From positions 112,920 through 147,026 of the forward strand of contig NZ_NBYK01000007.1 in assembly GCF_002197985.1 (NCBI RefSeq): a stretch of 34,107 nt of DNA, read 5' to 3'. Below are positions 24,588 through 32,170 of this stretch, piece by piece. The DNA comes from Halopseudomonas aestusnigri (GTDB taxonomy: Bacteria; Pseudomonadota; Gammaproteobacteria; Pseudomonadales; Pseudomonadaceae). Made by a program: the position numbers and the translations under genes. The notes beneath the pieces were generated by a model that saw nothing but the letters and a program-made list of their open reading frames with translations, had not been told where the DNA came from and did no database searches. The stretch's first letter is position 1. The number at the start of each line of letters is the position of its first letter.

Positions 24588-26213
24588 TCATTGCTGTTGA
24601 ACGTATTGGCCGGGCGCCGGGCCGTGGCCGCCATCGGCGTGAGTCGGTGCGTTGATCAGATCGCCGCTGTAGCGCTTCAGCCAGCCAGTCCAGGCTGGCC
24701 ACCAGCTGCCCTGTTGTGCTTCGGCTGTGGCCAGCCAGGCGTCGGCAGAAGCGCAGGTGACCGGGCCGTGCTGGTAGTGCGCGCGTGGATGGCCGGGCGG
24801 GCACAGCAGGCCCTGAATATGGCCACTGTGGCACAGATTGAAGACTTTCTCGCCCCCCAGACGGGTGCCGGGGTAGGTGTTTTGCCAAGGCACGATGTGA
24901 TCGCGACGCGCGGCCAGATGCCAGCTGGGCAGGGTCACTGCGCTGAGGTTGATTGCTTCACCGTTCAGCTGCAGGCTGCCGGGCTGGTCAAGCGGGTCGC
25001 GGTCGAACAGGTCGAGCAGGTCCTCGACCAGTTGCGCCGGCAGGCGGGTGTGATCGTGTCCCCAGGTGCTGACCGGGCAGTTCTTCAGCTCTCGGCCCAG
25101 CCCGTAGCGGGTGACGGCCGGTATCCAAACCAGTTGTTCCGGCCGCATCCAGCCGAACAGGGCGCCGCTGCTGCGGGCGTCGAGGTAGCCGTCGCGCCAG
25201 ACCCGCTGGCGCAGGCGCTGTCGGGTTGCCGGGCCGCTCAGGCGCATCAGGTCGGTCTGCAGGCGAGTATCCAGCGGGGTCACCAGCAGACTGAGTGCAT
25301 TCAGTTGGCTATGGCGGCCTGCGGCCTGCTGCCAGGCGCAGAGCAGGGCAGCGATCAGGCCGCCGCTGCAGACACCGGTGAGTGTTGCCTGGGGGCTGGC
25401 GCTGTGCTGCAGGCACTCGCTCAGCGCGCGCTGGCTAGCGCTGACGTAGCGGCCCAGCCCCCAGTTGCAGTGGCTGGGATTGGGATTGCGCCAGCTGATC
25501 AGGTAGACCTGCAGCCCCTGTTGCAGGGCATGGCGGATCAGACTGGTGTCCGGGGTCAGATCAAGCAGGTAAAAGCGGTTGATCGGCGGCGGAACGATCA
25601 GCAGCGGAGTGTTGTGGACGCGGTCAGTCAATGGCTGATAGCAAAGCAGCTCGAACTCGGCGTGGCGGGCGATTACCTGGCCAGGGCTGCAGGCGATGTC
25701 ACGCCCGAGCAGGTGACGGGTATCCAGATTGGGTTGGGCAAAGGGGCGGCCGCTGGCCAGGTCGGTCCAGAGGTTATGCGCGCCCCGGCACAGGCTATGA
25801 CCCCGGCTTTGGCGGGCGGCGTCGAGCACCTCAGGGTTGAGCAGGCTGTTGCTGGGCGCTACGGCGGCAGCCACTTGCTCCAGCAGCCAGCGCAGTTGCG
25901 CGCGTTCGTGCTCGGCCATCTCCAGGCCGTTGAGCCAGGCGTTCAGCGGCTGCTGCCAGGCGTACCAAAGCTGCAAAATGCGTTGTGACAAGGTTGCCTG
26001 CCAGCCCGGGTGGCTGAAGCGAGGGTCGCCCTCCGGTACGTCGATATTCAGTTGGCCGAGCAATGCTTGCAGGGCCTTGCCCAGGGTTTGGAGCAGGTAA
26101 TCTGCGTGGTGGCAGGGCTGTTGGCTCAGGCTGCGCAGCAGTGCCAGCAGACTCTGCGACAGGTCTCGCCCAATAGCGCTTTGGCGCGTTCGTCCTTGTG
26201 AGTGCTCGGGCAT
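24588..26213 (-). CDS. phaC2: Divergent class II PHA synthase PhaC2
   Basis: This 541-aa protein is in the phaC2 position and has the alpha/beta-hydrolase catalytic triad: C282 in the lipase-like box GVCSGG, D438 (RRDHIVPW) and H465 (HSGHIQG). Other class II blocks are eroded. The N-terminal stretch that normally reads GGLPSQVNxxAFxVG is replaced by an unrelated sequence around 155-175. The IWNYWVNNYLLG block reads LVWIPAVTRYGLG, and WNNDTTRLP reads WGHDHTRLP (384-392). PPQINKFYVFDLSP remains recognisable as PPPINRFYLLDLTP. It would polymerise (R)-3-hydroxyacyl-CoA if active. AGGA precedes the ATG. It is intact, without stops or frameshifts. Confidence 0.85.
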   Translation of the reverse strand: MPEHSQGRTRQSAIGRDLSQSLLALLRSLSQQPCHHADYLLQTLGKALQALLGQLNIDVPEGDPRFSHPGWQATLSQRILQLWYAWQQPLNAWLNGLEMAEHERAQLRWLLEQVAAAVAPSNSLLNPEVLDAARQSRGHSLCRGAHNLWTDLASGRPFAQPNLDTRHLLGRDIACSPGQVIARHAEFELLCYQPLTDRVHNTPLLIVPPPINRFYLLDLTPDTSLIRHALQQGLQVYLISWRNPNPSHCNWGLGRYVSASQRALSECLQHSASPQATLTGVCSGGLIAALLCAWQQAAGRHSQLNALSLLVTPLDTRLQTDLMRLSGPATRQRLRQRVWRDGYLDARSSGALFGWMRPEQLVWIPAVTRYGLGRELKNCPVSTWGHDHTRLPAQLVEDLLDLFDRDPLDQPGSLQLNGEAINLSAVTLPSWHLAARRDHIVPWQNTYPGTRLGGEKVFNLCHSGHIQGLLCPPGHPRAHYQHGPVTCASADAWLATAEAQQGSWWPAWTGWLKRYSGDLINAPTHADGGHGPAPGQYVQQQ

Positions 26214-26325
26214 CCAGCGTTCCTGATCCAGATCCGTGTCTCGTGTCGCAGTCTAACGCAAGCAGGCCCTGTACGGGTCTGTGTCGAGGGTGCCTTGCTG
26301 GCGTTGGCGTTGGCCCTGTGCCTGA

Positions 26326-27192
26326 TCAGCCATGCCCGGGTGCCTGCTTGATGGAGGCAGGGTGCCGGATTACAGCAGGCTGTTTCTCCTCGGACAGAAA
26401 CGCCATGATCATCGGAGCGACACTCTGTGCGCGCGTCACCAGAAACAGGTGGCCGTCGTCGATCACATGCAGCTCCGAGTTGGGAATGCGCCAGGCCAGC
26501 AGCTTCATATTGATCAACGGAATGATCGGGTCGTCGTCACCGGCCAGAATCAGCGTTGGCTGCCGGATCTTGTGCAGCCAGTGCACGCTGGTCCAGCCCA
26601 GCCCCGCGAACAGTTGCCAGTAGTAGCCCAGCTTGCCGGAGGATCGCACCTTGGCTGCGTGCTTCTCGGCCAGATGCGGGTCGCGGCGGAACGCGCCGCC
26701 ATAGATATCGGGGGCGATGGTGACGCCGTGCGAGGGCTGAATGTAGCGCCGCGGGCTGGCCATCTTCATCAGTACGGCCGGCCGACCGGGGACCATTACG
26801 GCTCCAGCCGATGTAGCCGCCAGAATCAGCTTCTTGCAACGCTCGGGATGGCTGTAGGCAAACTGCTGCGCCAGCGCGCCCCCCCAGGACACGCCGATGA
26901 CGTTGACCTGGGAGTAGTCGAGGTAGTCGAGCATGCGTGCGGCCAGCTTGGCCAGACCGGGGAACCGGAACGGCGTCATCGGCGTGGATGAGCCGCCGAC
27001 ACCGGGCACATCGAAGGCGATGACCTCCAGATCCGGGTCCAGCGCTTCGATGAACGGAAACACCAGCTCCAGGTTGGCGCCAATGCCATTGAAGATCAGC
27101 AGCGGAGGCAGCGAGCTTGAGCCCGGGCGAACGGCTGTACGCAGGTACTGACCGTCCAGCTCGATGGTGCGAAATATGATGGACTGCGGCAT
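26326..27192 (-). CDS. phaZ: Intracellular mcl-PHA depolymerase
   Basis: This 288-aa alpha/beta-hydrolase degrades stored medium-chain-length PHA from the granule surface. The catalytic triad S102 (GVSWGG), D221 (GDDDPIIP) and H248 (DDGHLF) falls at exactly the numbers reported for the P. putida enzyme. The N-terminus (MPQSIIFRTIELDGQYLRTAV) is also typical. It starts 24 nt after the phaC1 stop with no hairpin between. phaC2 follows after 112 nt, allowing synthesis and breakdown genes to be co-expressed. Confidence 0.95.
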   Translation of the reverse strand: MPQSIIFRTIELDGQYLRTAVRPGSSSLPPLLIFNGIGANLELVFPFIEALDPDLEVIAFDVPGVGGSSTPMTPFRFPGLAKLAARMLDYLDYSQVNVIGVSWGGALAQQFAYSHPERCKKLILAATSAGAVMVPGRPAVLMKMASPRRYIQPSHGVTIAPDIYGGAFRRDPHLAEKHAAKVRSSGKLGYYWQLFAGLGWTSVHWLHKIRQPTLILAGDDDPIIPLINMKLLAWRIPNSELHVIDDGHLFLVTRAQSVAPMIMAFLSEEKQPAVIRHPASIKQAPGHG

Positions 27193-27216
27193 GGGCTGCT
27201 CTCAGTTTTGCGCCGA

Positions 27217-28899
27217 TCAGCGCTCGTGTACGTAAGTGCCGGGTGCGGGCTCCAGCGCCGGATACGATTCGTTGCCAAGCACCGCAGGGGCCGGCTTGCG
27301 CTTGCCGCCGCGGGCATGCAGCCAGTCTCGCCAGTACTGCCACCAGGAGTCGGACTGTTTGGTCGCGGTTTCCAGCCAGTGTTTGGCATCGCCACTCATG
27401 TCGCCGCTGGTAAAGAAGCGCGCCTTGGGGTTGCCTGGCGGATTAAGAATACTCTGGATGTGGCCGCTGGAGGACAGTACGAATTCACACTTGCCACCCA
27501 TCAGCTTGGCTGATTTGTAGCACGATTCCCATGGCGTGATGTGATCGTTTAGCCCGGCGATGACAAAGCAGTCGCTCTTGACCTGCTTCAGGTCGATCGG
27601 CGTGCCGCTGACTTCCAGTGCGCCGGGGCGGGTCAGCGGGTTGGTCTTGAACATCTCCAGGAATTCGCCGTGCAAGGCGGCCGGCAGGCGGGTGGTGTCG
27701 TTGTTCCAGAACAGGATGTCGAATACCGGCGGTTCGTTACCCAGCAGGTAGTTGTTGACCCAGTAGTTCCAGATCAGGTCGTTGGGGCGCATCCAGGCAA
27801 AGATTCTCGCCATGTCGCGGCCTTCCAGTACGCCGCTCTGGTAGGACATGCGGCGAGCGGCCTCAATTGAGCGCTCGTCGGCAAACAGCGCGACCTGGGT
27901 CTTGAGTTCGGTATCCAGCACGCTGACCAGCAGGGTATAGGAGTGGACCTTCTTTTCCTTCAGCGCCGCGTAGTGGCCAAGCAGGGAGACGGTGGTGATG
28001 CCGCCGGAGCAGGCGCCAAGCATGCTCAGATCCTTGCTGCCGGTCACGTCCAGCACTACGTCGACGGCTTCCTTGAGGGCGTCGATGTAGGTACTCAGAC
28101 CCCACTCACGATGGCTCTTGGTCGGGTTGCGCCAGCTGACCACGAAGCCCTGCATATGGTTGCTGACCAGGTAGCGGGCCAGGCTCTTGTCGGGCGACAG
28201 ATCGAAGACGTAAAACTTGTTGATCTGCGGCGGCACTACCAGCACCGGACGCTCGTAGACTTCCTCGGTCAGCGGCTTGTACTGGATCAGCTCCAGTACC
28301 TCATTGCGGAAAATCACCGAGCCTCGGGTGGTGGCCAGGTTGCCGCCCACTTCGAAGGCGTTCATGTTCACCTGGCTGGGCATGCCACCGTTGTGGGCGA
28401 TGTCCTTGGCCATGTGGGTGAGACCGTCGAGGATGCTCTTGCCGCCGGTCTCGAAAAAGCGCTTGAGTGCAGCCGGATTGAGTGCGGTGTTGGTCGGCGA
28501 CATGGCCTCGGTCATCAGGGCGATGACAAACTGGGCGCGGCTGATGTCCTGGGCCGACAGATCGGAGCTGGTAATCCAGCTGTTAAGTTCCTTGCGCCAG
28601 GCCAGATACGTCTGCATGTAACGTCGGTACAGCGGGTTCTGGCTCCAGGTCGGATCGACAAAGCGGCGGTCGTCGGCACTGGGAGCCAGTTGCGAGCGAC
28701 CGAGCATTACATCGGTCACCGCCATGCCGAGGCGACCCAGATGGCGAATACTGTGCAGCGGTTGTTTGACAGTTTGCCTCAGCACCATGCGGGCGGTGCT
28801 GACAAGATCACGTGCCGGAACACCAACCACGGGGTTGGGGCCGAGAATATGTTCGCTGGCCTTGTTGGCCAGATTTTCATTATTGGTTTTATCGCCCAT
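27217..28899 (-). CDS. phaC1: Class II PHA synthase PhaC1
   Basis: This 560-aa enzyme polymerises (R)-3-hydroxyacyl-CoA (C6-C14) into mcl-PHA at the granule. The catalytic Cys297 is in GACSGG, with D452 and H480 (SSSGHIQS). All class II blocks are present, including DDRRFVDPTWSQNPLYRRY, GGMPSQVNM and PGTYVHER at the end. The ATG at 28899 (MGDKTNNENL) is preceded by GGAG and gives the usual length. A longer frame to 28998 has no family match. It leads the phaC1-phaZ-phaC2-phaD operon. Confidence 0.96.
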   Translation of the reverse strand: MGDKTNNENLANKASEHILGPNPVVGVPARDLVSTARMVLRQTVKQPLHSIRHLGRLGMAVTDVMLGRSQLAPSADDRRFVDPTWSQNPLYRRYMQTYLAWRKELNSWITSSDLSAQDISRAQFVIALMTEAMSPTNTALNPAALKRFFETGGKSILDGLTHMAKDIAHNGGMPSQVNMNAFEVGGNLATTRGSVIFRNEVLELIQYKPLTEEVYERPVLVVPPQINKFYVFDLSPDKSLARYLVSNHMQGFVVSWRNPTKSHREWGLSTYIDALKEAVDVVLDVTGSKDLSMLGACSGGITTVSLLGHYAALKEKKVHSYTLLVSVLDTELKTQVALFADERSIEAARRMSYQSGVLEGRDMARIFAWMRPNDLIWNYWVNNYLLGNEPPVFDILFWNNDTTRLPAALHGEFLEMFKTNPLTRPGALEVSGTPIDLKQVKSDCFVIAGLNDHITPWESCYKSAKLMGGKCEFVLSSSGHIQSILNPPGNPKARFFTSGDMSGDAKHWLETATKQSDSWWQYWRDWLHARGGKRKPAPAVLGNESYPALEPAPGTYVHER

Positions 28900-29012
28900 T
28901 TTCAACGCTCCAGTCTGAGGCAGGGAAGCCGCTCTGAATGCAGTCCAGCAAGAATTGAACCAGCTTGTTGGTGTCGCACTCTTGAGACACGTTAGCATGC
29001 GGCTTGATTGCT

Positions 29013-29038
29013 GTTAACGCCTTTTTAGGCAGGTCAAC
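29013..29038. promoter_or_regulatory. Imperfect palindrome upstream of phaC1
   Basis: On the minus strand GTTGAC-CT-GCCT and AGGC-GTTAAC pair around AAAA, with one mismatch and a 2-nt bulge. It lies about 115-140 nt before the phaC1 ATG, near TTGACA (29052-29057), a possible -35 without a clear -10. In P. putida PhaD and other regulators act here, so this is a candidate operator. The 184-bp gap 28900-29083 has no gene. Confidence 0.4.
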
Positions 29039-29083
29039 TAAACCAGAGCCATATGTCAAACAGGTGTTGAGGCGAGCGCCCCG

Positions 29084-29464
29084 TCAGGGGATGAAGCGGA
29101 TTGCGCTGACGTCAGGGTCGCGCGACGCACCAGCCTGGTGCAGCTCGTCAAGGTAGGCTTGCCAGCGCTGCGCCTGTTCGGTGGCGAGGCGGTAGAGGTA
29201 GTCCCAGCTGTAGAGGCCGCTGTCGTGACCGTCATCAAACACCAGCTTCAGGGCGTAGCGCCCGGCCGGCTCGACGCCGACCAGGGCAACGTTGATCTTG
29301 CCGGCCTGCAGGACGGGACGGCCATGTCCGCGCACCTCGGCAGAGGGCGACAGCACGCGCAGGTACTCGGCGGGCAACTGATAGCTGCGGCCGTCGGTGT
29401 ATCCCAGCTCCAGCGTGCGCGAGGCCTTGTGCAACTTGATGCGGGTCGGAATCGGTGCGGGCAT
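29084..29464 (-). CDS. DUF971 (gamma-butyrobetaine-hydroxylase-like N-terminal domain) protein
   Basis: This 126-aa protein has the DUF971 pattern: IKLHKASRTLELGYTDGRSYQLPAEYLRVLSPSAEVRGHG, then FDDGHDSGLYSWDYLYRLATE. The domain also forms the N-terminus of gamma-butyrobetaine hydroxylase. Stand-alone versions are often near iron-sulfur or protease genes and have no proven function. I start it at the ATG at 29464, with AGGA 9 nt upstream. A 7-bp tandem repeat lies immediately before that ribosome-binding site. It follows hslU on the same strand, as in other pseudomonads. Confidence 0.9.
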   Translation of the reverse strand: MPAPIPTRIKLHKASRTLELGYTDGRSYQLPAEYLRVLSPSAEVRGHGRPVLQAGKINVALVGVEPAGRYALKLVFDDGHDSGLYSWDYLYRLATEQAQRWQAYLDELHQAGASRDPDVSAIRFIP

Positions 29465-29476
29465 GGCAGAGTCCTG

Positions 29477-29521
29477 AGCTTCAAGCTTCAAGCTTCAAGC
29501 TTCAAGCTTCAAGCTTCAAGC
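29477..29521. repeat. 7-bp tandem repeat (AGCTTCA), about 6.4 copies
   Basis: The sequence is periodic with a 7-bp unit, AGCTTCA, across 45 bases. Each junction makes an AAGCTT palindrome, so units can pair with each other. An 11-bp inverted copy, GCTTGAAGCTT, sits at 29559-29569. The array ends directly before the ribosome-binding site of the DUF971 gene, between it and hslU. Confidence 0.9.
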
Positions 29522-29547
29522 AGATCGCATGGCGCGCACGATCTGCT
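29519..29547. terminator. 9-bp hairpin between hslU and DUF971
   Basis: AGCAGATCG (29519-29527) and CGATCTGCT (29539-29547) are exact complements around an 11-nt loop, 33 nt past the hslU stop. It overlaps the edge of the 7-bp array, which can form competing stems with 29559-29569. No T-tract follows. It may partly end the hslVU transcript or protect its 3' end. Confidence 0.5.
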
Positions 29548-29579
29548 GTTCGCTTGCCGCTTGAAGCTTGCGGCTTGAG

Positions 29580-30920
29580 TTAAAGAATATAGCGTGACAG
29601 GTCTTCGTTGACGGCCAGCTCACCGAGGTGACTGTCGACGTAGGCGGCGTCGATAACCAGCGGCTGATCGTCGTGCTTGGCGGCCAGATCGGCGGCGCTG
29701 AACGACACTTCTTCCAGCAGGCGCTCCAGCACCGTGTGCAGACGACGGGCACCGATGTTTTCAGTCTTCTCGTTGACCTGCCAGGCGATTTCCGCGAGGC
29801 GGCTGACGGCATCAGGGGCGAACTCGATGTTCAGGTTCTCGGTCGCCATCAGAGCGCGATATTGCTCGGTCAGTGAGGCATCGGGTTCGGTCAGGATGCG
29901 CTCGAAGTCGCTCGGCGTCAGCGATTGCAGTTCAACCCGAATCGGCAGGCGGCCCTGCAGCTCGGGAATCAGGTCCGAGGGCTTGGTCAGGTGGAAGGCG
30001 CCGGAGGCGATGAACAGGATGTGGTCGGTCTTGACCATGCCGAACTTGGTGTTAACCGTGCAGCCTTCGATCAGTGGCAACAGGTCGCGCTGTACGCCTT
30101 CGCGGGAAACGTCGGCACCGCTGCCGCTGTCGGCGCGCTTGCTGACCTTGTCGATCTCGTCGAGGAAGACGATGCCGTTCTGCTCGACGGCGCTGATCGC
30201 GCGGGTCTTCAGGTCGTCTTCATTGACCAGGCGCGCAGCCTCTTCATCGCGTACCAGCTTGAGCGCATCGCGGACCTTGAGGGTGCGGGTTTTCTTCTTG
30301 CCCTTGCCCAGGTTGGAGAACATGTCGCGCAGCTGGCTGGTCATTTCCTCCATGCCCGGTGGGGTCATGATTTCGATGCCGGCCGGGGCGTCGGAAACCT
30401 CGATCTCGATGTCCTTGTCGTCCAGCTCACCTTCACGCAGACGCTTGCGGAACAGCTGGCGGGTGCTGCTGTCGCTGCGCTCCGGCTGGTCGCCGGTGGC
30501 TGGGCGGGCGCCGGGCAACAGGGCGTCGAGGATGCGCTCTTCGGCCGCATCTTCGGCGCGGTAGCGCACCTTGGTCATTTCCTGTTCGCGCAGCAGCTTG
30601 ATGGCGGCATCGACCAAGTCACGGATGATGGACTCGACGTCGCGGCCGACGTACCCCACCTCGGTGAACTTGGTGGCTTCGACCTTGATGAACGGCGCCT
30701 GGGCCAGTTTCGCCAGGCGACGGGCGATTTCGGTCTTGCCGACACCGGTCGGGCCGATCATCAGAATGTTCTTCGGGGTGACTTCGTTGCGCAGCGCCTC
30801 GGGCAGCTGCTGGCGGCGCCAGCGGTTGCGCAGGGCGATGGCGACGGCGCGCTTGGCATCCTGCTGACCGATGATGTGTCGGTCCAGCTCGTGCACGATC
30901 TCACGGGGTGTCATGGACAT
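29580..30920 (-). CDS. hslU: ATPase subunit of the HslUV protease
   Basis: This 446-aa AAA+ unfoldase feeds substrates to HslV. Walker A GPTGVGKT is at 56-63, the pore loop GYVGRD at 89-94, and Walker B IVFLDEID at 250-257. The variable I-domain lies between about 110 and 240. The C-terminus ends DLSRYIL, the tail that docks into HslV and activates it. It lies 19 nt after hslV and shares its heat-shock promoter. Confidence 0.97.
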   Translation of the reverse strand: MSMTPREIVHELDRHIIGQQDAKRAVAIALRNRWRRQQLPEALRNEVTPKNILMIGPTGVGKTEIARRLAKLAQAPFIKVEATKFTEVGYVGRDVESIIRDLVDAAIKLLREQEMTKVRYRAEDAAEERILDALLPGARPATGDQPERSDSSTRQLFRKRLREGELDDKDIEIEVSDAPAGIEIMTPPGMEEMTSQLRDMFSNLGKGKKKTRTLKVRDALKLVRDEEAARLVNEDDLKTRAISAVEQNGIVFLDEIDKVSKRADSGSGADVSREGVQRDLLPLIEGCTVNTKFGMVKTDHILFIASGAFHLTKPSDLIPELQGRLPIRVELQSLTPSDFERILTEPDASLTEQYRALMATENLNIEFAPDAVSRLAEIAWQVNEKTENIGARRLHTVLERLLEEVSFSAADLAAKHDDQPLVIDAAYVDSHLGELAVNEDLSRYIL

Positions 30921-30939
30921 GGGGTTGAATCCGGTCGCC

Positions 30940-31470
30940 TCAGGTATTGGCGTCCAGCTCCTCGATAGTCAGGTTGCGGTTGGTATAGATGCAGATGTCG
31001 CCGGCAATGTTGAGGCTGGTTTCGACGATCTCGCGAGCAGACAGCTCGGTGTGCATCAGCAGGGCACGCGCGGCGGATTGCGCGTAGGGGCCACCGGAAC
31101 CGATGGCGATCAACCCTTCTTCAGGCTCGATGACATCGCCGTTGCCGGTGATGATCAGCGAGGCGTCCTTGTTGGCGACGGCAAGCAGGGCTTCCAGCTT
31201 GCGCAGGGCGCGGTCGGTGCGCCAGTCCTTTGCCAGCTCGACGGCGGCGCGGACGAGGTTGCCCTGGTGTTTTTCCAGCTGGGCTTCAAAGCGTTCGAAC
31301 AGGGTAAAGGCATCGGCGGTACCACCGGCGAAACCGGCAATGACCTGATCCTTGTAGAGGCGGCGTACCTTGCGGGCGTTGCCCTTCATGACGGTGTTGC
31401 CGAGGGATACCTGGCCGTCACCACCGATCACGACCTTGCCGTGGCGGCGTACGGATACGATTGTAGTCAC
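30940..31470 (-). CDS. hslV: Peptidase subunit of the HslUV protease
   Basis: This 176-aa threonine protease forms the double hexameric core of HslUV. I start it at the GTG at 31470: the ribosome-binding site AGGAGTT is well placed, and this puts Thr2 (TTIVSVRR) at the N-terminus after Met removal, which is needed as the nucleophile. An upstream in-frame ATG at 31524 would bury that Thr. GGDGQVSLG and the Lys of GNARKVRRL are conserved. The gene leads the hslVU operon. Confidence 0.96.
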   Translation of the reverse strand: MTTIVSVRRHGKVVIGGDGQVSLGNTVMKGNARKVRRLYKDQVIAGFAGGTADAFTLFERFEAQLEKHQGNLVRAAVELAKDWRTDRALRKLEALLAVANKDASLIITGNGDVIEPEEGLIAIGSGGPYAQSAARALLMHTELSAREIVETSLNIAGDICIYTNRNLTIEELDANT

Positions 31471-31515
31471 GCGCAACTCCTGGTTGGCTGTGGGGGAAAA
31501 AGTGGCAGGATCGCT

Positions 31516-31558
31516 GCCTTGCATCCTGATCTGGGGGCACTGATCAGGATTTCAAGGC
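31516..31558. repeat. Long palindrome covering the hslVU promoter
   Basis: GCCTTG (31516-31521) and ATCCTGATC (31523-31531) pair with GATCAGGAT (31542-31550) and CAAGGC (31553-31558), interrupted only by C opposite TT. The 10-nt loop contains G5. It overlaps the heat-shock -35 and -10 elements and could be a regulator site. As an RNA it could be the 3' end of the SPOR transcript. Confidence 0.75.
31529..31556 (-). promoter_or_regulatory. Heat-shock (sigma-32/RpoH) promoter of hslVU
   Basis: On the minus strand CTTGAA (31551-31556) is followed after 14 nt by CCCCAGAT (31529-31536). The sigma-32 consensus is CTTGAA, 13-15 nt, CCCCATnT, so only one conserved base differs. It lies about 60 nt before the hslV GTG. 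hslVU is a classical RpoH operon, which supports the call. Confidence 0.8.
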
Positions 31559-32166
31559 AAGGCTGGATGCGCCCGAGCAACGGGCGCGAGAGGCTCAGCG
31601 CTGTTGCGGCAGCAGGTTGCTGAAGCCGTTGCCGCTGAGGGGCGCTGGGCCTGGGTCATGCTGTCCTTATTGCTGAACGGGCCAACCTGAACGCGGTACC
31701 ACTGGTTGCCGTTGATGGTGGCGTTCTCCAGTTTCACGTCCATGCCCAGCAGCAGGATCTGTGCGCGCAGCTGGTCGGCATCCGAACGCTGGCGGAAAGA
31801 GCCCGCCTGCAGGTAATAGGACGGCCCGCCTGTCGCAGGTTCGCTGGCCTCGGGTGCCGGTGTTGGTGCGGGTGTGGTCGGTGCCGCCTGCTGTGGTGTG
31901 CTGACCTCGGACTCCGGCAGCAGGGTGTAGAAGTCGTACTGCGGCTTGGGCGTCGTTGGGGGCGCAGCGGGTGTGTTGCTTGGCTTGGGCGGCTCGGGCG
32001 AGCGCCTTACCTCCTCGCGGCCCGGTTCGAGTTGCAGCAGGAAGGTAACGAACACACCAATCACCAGACCGCTGACCAGCCACAACCAGCCGGGAATACC
32101 TTTGCGCCGTGGCGCTGATTGCGCGCGGCTGGCGCCGCGGCGAGGGGCTTTGCGTCCTTTTGCCAT
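31552..32166 (-). CDS. SPOR-domain (FtsN-like) protein, 3' end frameshifted
   Basis: This 204-aa inner-membrane protein has a basic cytoplasmic N-terminus and one membrane helix (about 26-46). A Pro-rich periplasmic linker follows, with YDFYTLLPESEV (77-88), and then a SPOR domain (about 115 onward, YYLQAGSFRQRSDADQLRAQILLLG). SPOR domains bind denuded septal peptidoglycan. After about residue 174 the frame gives an atypical RPSAATASATCC...HPALP tail. In the next frame the same DNA reads LSGNGFSNLLPQQR and stops at 31595-31597, the normal family ending. So one base appears lost around 31638-31650. The start is 4 nt after argS, so the two are coupled. Confidence 0.85.
   Translation of the reverse strand: MAKGRKAPRRGASRAQSAPRRKGIPGWLWLVSGLVIGVFVTFLLQLEPGREEVRRSPEPPKPSNTPAAPPTTPKPQYDFYTLLPESEVSTPQQAAPTTPAPTPAPEASEPATGGPSYYLQAGSFRQRSDADQLRAQILLLGMDVKLENATINGNQWYRVQVGPFSNKDSMTQAQRPSAATASATCCRNSAEPLAPVARAHPALP
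31569..31587. terminator. GC-rich hairpin after the SPOR gene
   Basis: GCGCCCG (31569-31575) and CGGGCGC (31581-31587) form a perfect 7-bp stem with a 5-nt loop. It lies 8 nt beyond the ancestral stop of the SPOR gene (31595-31597, minus strand) but inside its present extended frame. There is no T-tract. Its position fits a former or current transcript end. Confidence 0.45.
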
Positions 32167-32170
32167 GCCC

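Noticed and set aside
29477-29521. Possible CRISPR array
   Set aside because: The unit is only 7 bp with no spacers; it is a simple tandem repeat.
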